From JANNHP01 sp031404455 (GTDB taxonomy: Bacteria; Planctomycetota; JAJSAM01; JAJVHW01), in the NCBI GenBank assembly GCA_031404455.1, contig JANNHP010000095.1, forward strand, positions 1 to 9,206: a stretch of 9,206 nucleotides of DNA. The letters are read 5' to 3'. Positions 5,459 to 9,206 of this stretch are shown here, one piece after another. Position 1 is the first letter of the stretch. The number at the start of each line of letters is the position of its first letter. The notes below the pieces were generated by a model. That model was not told the origin of the DNA, did not search any database, and was given only the letters and a program-made list of their open reading frames with translations. The position numbers and the translations under genes are program-made.

Positions 5459-8400
5459 CGGCGAAGTACCGCGCGTCCGGGTGGTGGAACACCATCGCCG
5501 ACACGCTCGCCTCGGGGTCCATCATGAAGCCGTCGGTCAGTTGCACGCCGATCGACGCCGCGTCGAGGAGCGAGAAGAGCGGCGCCTGCATCTCGAGGTC
5601 GGGGCACGCGGGATAGCCGAACGAGTAGCGCTTGCCGCGGTAGCGCGCCTGGAAGCGGTCCATCATCGTGGCGTCCGGGGCGTCGGGGAAGCCCCAGAGC
5701 GTGCGGATCTTCGCGTGGACGAGTTCGGCCGCCGCCTCGGCCGACTCCACCGCGAGAGCCTGCAGCGCGTGGCAGCGGACGAACTTGCCCTCGTGCTTCA
5801 ACTGCTCGGCGAGGGCACGGATCCCGTGGCCCGCCGTCGTGACGAAGAGCGCCACGTGATCCGTCGGCGGCAGAACGTAGTCGGCGAGACAGAGCCCGCC
5901 GTCCTTCCTCTGCCGCGGGAAGTCGAAGTGCGCGGCCTCGCGCCCACCATCGGGACCGTCGTCGTGGAAGAGCGTGACCCGGTTGCCCTCCGACACCGCG
6001 CGGAAGAACCGCCAAACGGCTTCCACGCGCATCGCGCCCGCGCGGCCGAGGTCCTTCACCTCGTCCACCGCGCGGACCACGCGCATCGCCTTCTCGTCGC
6101 CCGCCGCGATCTTGGCGCGGACGTCCTTCAGACCCATGTGGCGGCCGTAGAGCATCGCCGGGTTGACCCAGTTCCAGACGTCGTCGAGCTCGGTCCAGCG
6201 CTCGCGGTGCTCGGCGAGGTCCGGCGGTCTCGGCACGTCGACGCCGAGCGACACCTCGGGGCTGCGCACCGCGGGCGCCTCGCTCTCCTGCCGCAGGTCC
6301 TCGACCGGCGCCGGACGTTCGTCCGTCTTCGCGGCCTGCGCGAGGAGCCCGTCGCGCTGCGCCGGATCGGCGAGGCGGTTCATGATCGAGAGACCGTCCA
6401 TCGCGTCCTTCGCGTAGAGCACGAGCTCGCCGCCGTAGGCCGGACGGATGCGGTTCACCGTGAAGTTGCGGGAGAGTGCCGCACCACCGACGAGGATCGG
6501 CAGCGTCACCCCGGCCGCGCGCAGGTCCTCCGCCGTCGCGATCATCTGCTGCGCCGACTTCACGAGGAGTCCCGAGAGCCCGATCGCGTCGGGCTTGTGC
6601 AGCTTCGCCGCGTTGACGAGTTCCGCCGGCGGCACCTTGATCCCGAGGTTGATCACCTTGTAGCCGTTGTTCGAAAGGATGATGTCCACGAGGTTCTTGC
6701 CGATGTCGTGGACGTCGCCCTTCACGGTGGCGATCAGGATCGTGGCCTTCTGCGAGCCCTCGACCTTCTCCATGAAGGGCTCGAGGTAGGAGACCGCCGC
6801 CTTCATCGCCTCCGCACTCTGCAGCACCTCCGCGACGATCAGCTCGTTCCTGTTGAAGAGGCGCCCGACCTCGTCCATGCCCTTCATGAGCGGACCGTTG
6901 ATGACGTCGAGCGGCCTGGTGTCCGTGAGCTTCGTCGCGAGGTCGTCGAGGAGACCCTCCTTCGTGCCCTCGACGATGCAGCGCGCGATGCGTTCGTCGA
7001 TCGGCAGCAGCTTGCGGTCCGTACGCGGCGCCTTCGCCTTCATCCCGCGGAAGTGCGCGGCGAAGGCGTCCACGGGCTTCTCTCCGCGATTCCAGAGGAG
7101 GTCCTCGGCGAGACGGCGCTCCTCGTCGGGGATCGTCGCGTAGCGCTCGAGCTTCTCACTGTTGACGATGGCCATGTCGAGTCCGGCCTTGACGCAGTGG
7201 TAGAGGAACACCGCGTTCAGCACCTCGCGGCCCGCCTCGGGGAGACCGAAGCTCACGTTCGAGATGCCGAGCACCGTGCGGCACTTCGGGAACGCGTGTT
7301 TGATGAGGCGCACGCCCTCGATCGTCTCGACCGCGCTGCCGACGTACGCCTCGACGCCCGTCGCGCACGGGAAGACGAGCGGGTCGAAGACGATGTCCTC
7401 GGGCCGAACGCCGTACTTGTCCGTCAGGAGCTCGAAACTGCGCCGCGCGATCTCGAGCTTGCGCTGCCGCGACACGCCCATGCCCTGCACGGGGTCCTCG
7501 TCGATGCAGCCGACGACGAGCGCCGCGCCGAACCGCGTGGCCATCGGCACCACGCGCTCGAAGCGCTCCTCGCCGTCCTCGAGGTTGATCGAGTTGATGA
7601 GCGACTTCCCCTGGCAGTACGTGAGTGCCAGCTCGATGACGTCGGCGTCGGTCGAGTCGATCACGAGCGGCGCCTTCGCGAGCTTGATGAGCACCGAGAG
7701 GAAACTGTCGATGTCCTTCGTCTCGTCGCGATCGGGGTTCGCGAGGCAGACGTCGAGCATGTGCGCGCCGCTCTTCACCTGCGCGCGGCCCACCTCGGCC
7801 GCCTCCTCGAACTTCTCGTCCACGATCAGCTTCTTGAACTTCCGGCTGCCGATGACGTTCGTTCGCTCGCCGATGATCACGGGGCGGTTGTCGTCCGTGA
7901 CCTCGAGGAAGTCGATGCCGGAGAAGAGCGTGCGCGAGTGCTCCGCGGGCGCGCGCGGCGGCTTGCCCTCCAGGGCGCGCGCTACCGCGGCGATGTGCGC
8001 CGGCCGCGTGCCGCAGCACCCGCCGACGACGTTCAGCCATCCGTGGTCCGCGAAGCGCGCGAGCGCCGCGCCGAGCTGGTCGGGAGTCAGCAGATAGCGG
8101 CCGTCCTCGTCGGGGAGGCCCGCGTTCGGCATGCACGAGACGCGTGTGCGGCAGAGCTCCGCGAGCGAGCGGACGTGGTCCGTCATGAACTCGGGGCCGG
8201 TCGCGCAGTTGAGGCCAACCGAGAAGAGGTCGAAGTGCGAGATGCTGGTCCAGAACGCCTCGACGCCCTGCCCCGCGAGCATCGTGCCCATCGGCTCGAT
8301 CGTGCACGAGACCATCACGGGAACGCGACCGCCGAGCTCTTCGAAGAGGTCGTGGATGCCGATGAGCGCGGCCTTCACGTTGCGCGTGTCCTGCGACGTC

Positions 8401-8915
8401 TCGACGAGGAGGAGGTCGGCACCGCCCGAGACCAGCCCGCGCGCCTGCTCGCGGAAGTTCTCGCGCAGTTCCGCGAACGTGACTCCGCCGGTCACGGTGA
8501 TCGCCCTCGTCGTCGGGCCCATGGAACCCGCGACGAACCGCGGACGGTCCGGCGTCGAGACCCGCTCGCACGCCTCGCGCGCGACGCGCGCCGCCGCGAC
8601 GTTCAGCTCCTGCACCCTCGCCTCGAGCCCGTACTCCGCGAGCACGATCGCCGTGCTCCCGAAGCTGTTCGTCTCGACGACGTCGGCGCCCGCGCGGAGG
8701 AACTCCTCGTGGATGGAGCGGATCGCGTCCGGCCGGGTGACGACGAGGTTCTCGTTGCAGCCCTCGAGCTCGGGGCCGCCGAAGTCGTCCGCCGTGAGGT
8801 CGAGCGCCTGGATCGACGTGCCCATCGCGCCGTCGAACACGAGGATCCGCCGCGCCGCGAGATCGCCGAGCGCCTGCGCGCGTTCGGGGTGGAGCCAGGG
8901 AAGTTGCTGTTTCAA
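5454..8915 (-). CDS. metH: Cobalamin-dependent methionine synthase
   Basis: Cytosolic 1153-residue enzyme that moves the methyl group of 5-methyltetrahydrofolate to homocysteine through methylcobalamin. All four modules are present. The homocysteine domain (about 1-325) has DGAMGTS at 28-34 and the zinc cysteines Cys237 (GLNCATG), Cys300 and Cys301 (GGCCGT). The pterin domain (about 340-610) has GERTN at 349-353. The cobalamin cap contains LDVINGPLMKGMDEVG, and the B12 domain has DVHDIG with cobalt-ligand His736, then GLSGLL and VGGAAL. After a Pro/Glu-rich linker near 860-905, the reactivation domain contains the AdoMet-binding stretch RYSFGYPACPD (Cys1104). It ends at HHPDARYFAV, slightly shorter than the E. 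coli enzyme of about 1227 residues. The start is TTG at 8913-8915, with GGAGG 8 nt upstream and a TTGA overlap with the preceding methyltransferase. A longer open frame to 9107 is the shadow of that gene. Confidence 0.97.
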   Translation of the reverse strand: MKQQLPWLHPERAQALGDLAARRILVFDGAMGTSIQALDLTADDFGGPELEGCNENLVVTRPDAIRSIHEEFLRAGADVVETNSFGSTAIVLAEYGLEARVQELNVAAARVAREACERVSTPDRPRFVAGSMGPTTRAITVTGGVTFAELRENFREQARGLVSGGADLLLVETSQDTRNVKAALIGIHDLFEELGGRVPVMVSCTIEPMGTMLAGQGVEAFWTSISHFDLFSVGLNCATGPEFMTDHVRSLAELCRTRVSCMPNAGLPDEDGRYLLTPDQLGAALARFADHGWLNVVGGCCGTRPAHIAAVARALEGKPPRAPAEHSRTLFSGIDFLEVTDDNRPVIIGERTNVIGSRKFKKLIVDEKFEEAAEVGRAQVKSGAHMLDVCLANPDRDETKDIDSFLSVLIKLAKAPLVIDSTDADVIELALTYCQGKSLINSINLEDGEERFERVVPMATRFGAALVVGCIDEDPVQGMGVSRQRKLEIARRSFELLTDKYGVRPEDIVFDPLVFPCATGVEAYVGSAVETIEGVRLIKHAFPKCRTVLGISNVSFGLPEAGREVLNAVFLYHCVKAGLDMAIVNSEKLERYATIPDEERRLAEDLLWNRGEKPVDAFAAHFRGMKAKAPRTDRKLLPIDERIARCIVEGTKEGLLDDLATKLTDTRPLDVINGPLMKGMDEVGRLFNRNELIVAEVLQSAEAMKAAVSYLEPFMEKVEGSQKATILIATVKGDVHDIGKNLVDIILSNNGYKVINLGIKVPPAELVNAAKLHKPDAIGLSGLLVKSAQQMIATAEDLRAAGVTLPILVGGAALSRNFTVNRIRPAYGGELVLYAKDAMDGLSIMNRLADPAQRDGLLAQAAKTDERPAPVEDLRQESEAPAVRSPEVSLGVDVPRPPDLAEHRERWTELDDVWNWVNPAMLYGRHMGLKDVRAKIAAGDEKAMRVVRAVDEVKDLGRAGAMRVEAVWRFFRAVSEGNRVTLFHDDGPDGGREAAHFDFPRQRKDGGLCLADYVLPPTDHVALFVTTAGHGIRALAEQLKHEGKFVRCHALQALAVESAEAAAELVHAKIRTLWGFPDAPDATMMDRFQARYRGKRYSFGYPACPDLEMQAPLFSLLDAASIGVQLTDGFMMDPEASVSAMVFHHPDARYFAV

Positions 8916-9206
8916 CGCGAGATCCTCCGGCGATTCGTTCGGCCGACCTTGCGCAGTCCGATCGCCAGGACCACGTGGAACGGCTCGCGCGGCTTGGCGG
9001 CCACGCGCTCGACCTCGACGCCCGCGAACCCGGCGCCGGAGATCAGCGTCGAGAGCTCGTCGGTCGAAAAGCCGAGGCACCGGTGCCCGAGCTTCTCGCG
9101 CGCCCACTCGTGCTCGTGCGGCAAGAGGTCGAGGACGAGGACGCGCGCGCCAGGCGCGAGGACGCGCCCCGTCTCGGCGAGCGCCCTCGACGGATTCTCG
9201 AGGGAG
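8912..9206 (-). CDS. Class I SAM-dependent methyltransferase, C-terminal part (5' end outside window)
   Basis: The last 97 residues of a gene that enters from the right edge. The visible part runs from a helix and LAPGARVLVLDLL strand, through PHEHEWAREKLGHRCLGFS, to ELSTLISGAGFAGVEVERV and AAKPREPFHVVLAIGLRK, then a basic tail. The PGARVLVLDL strand and the late GAGFAGVEVE segment are the usual second half of a Rossmann methyltransferase. The HEHEWAREKLGHRCLGF stretch matches what I know of methyltransferases that often carry an N-terminal ArsR-type DNA-binding domain and lie beside metH. That N-terminal part would be outside the window, so the fusion cannot be confirmed. A Leu codon (TTG) at 9122-9124 is internal, not the start. 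The stop TGA (8914-8912) overlaps the metH TTG. Its substrate is unknown. Confidence 0.8.
   Translation of the reverse strand, partial: SLENPSRALAETGRVLAPGARVLVLDLLPHEHEWAREKLGHRCLGFSTDELSTLISGAGFAGVEVERVAAKPREPFHVVLAIGLRKVGRTNRRRISR
8924..8928 (-). promoter_or_regulatory. Ribosome binding site that fixes the metH TTG start
   Basis: CCTCC on the plus strand reads GGAGG on the metH strand, 8 nt before TTG at 8915-8913. It lies inside the last codons of the methyltransferase. No ATG or GTG lies between it and the first conserved metH residues, so it supports the TTG start and translational coupling of the two genes. Confidence 0.75.

Noticed and set aside
7156..8571. Second minus-strand frame inside metH
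   Set aside because: Out-of-frame shadow of metH, whose own frame carries all catalytic motifs.
8916..9107. N-terminal extension of metH
   Set aside because: The extra 64 residues are Arg-rich shadow of the methyltransferase gene; conserved metH sequence begins after the TTG.

Overview
The window is about 9.2 kb of very GC-rich bacterial DNA with a strong G/C bias at third codon positions. The organism is Gram-negative in build: it encodes an outer-membrane efflux lipoprotein, a second small lipoprotein and two exported proteins. An exported protein with repeated Sm/SH3-like beta units, a PHP metallohydrolase of the CehA/McbA type and a methyltransferase next to metH would fit environmental phyla such as Planctomycetota, Acidobacteriota or Myxococcota. 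The sequence alone does not settle which. No RNA gene, mobile element or CRISPR array is visible.

Layout. Bases 1-244 hold the 3' end of an unrecognised plus-strand gene whose reading frame appears to shift near base 100. Its stop overlaps the start of a NodT-type outer-membrane efflux channel (241-1725, +) by ATGA, which suggests an efflux operon entering from the left. This gene meets a minus-strand pair end to end, with only 12 nt between the two stop codons and a small hairpin shared by both. The minus-strand pair is a BamE/SmpA-like small lipoprotein (2961-3290), first in transcription, followed by an exported PHP-family metallohydrolase (1738-2898). A perfect 18-bp inverted repeat fills the junction between them and includes the GTG start of the second gene.

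A 229-nt divergent intergenic region (3291-3519) separates that pair from a plus-strand gene (3520-5289) for a 589-residue exported protein. It has one N-terminal Sm/SH3-like unit, a Pro/Ala/Glu-rich linker and several further beta-rich units, and I do not know its function. It converges with metH, and each of the two gene ends carries its own terminator-like hairpin (5291-5317 and 5416-5458).

The right third (5454-8915, -) is a complete cobalamin-dependent methionine synthase with all four modules and every key motif I looked for. It starts at TTG, overlapping the stop of an upstream class I methyltransferase whose C-terminal part enters the window at the right edge (8912-9206, -). These two form a translationally coupled pair in one-carbon and methionine metabolism.

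No wholly new system is evident. The items most worth a second look are the perfect inverted repeat over the metallohydrolase start, the Sm-like repeat protein, the recurrent placement of hairpins on or beside stop codons, and the apparent frameshift at the left edge.
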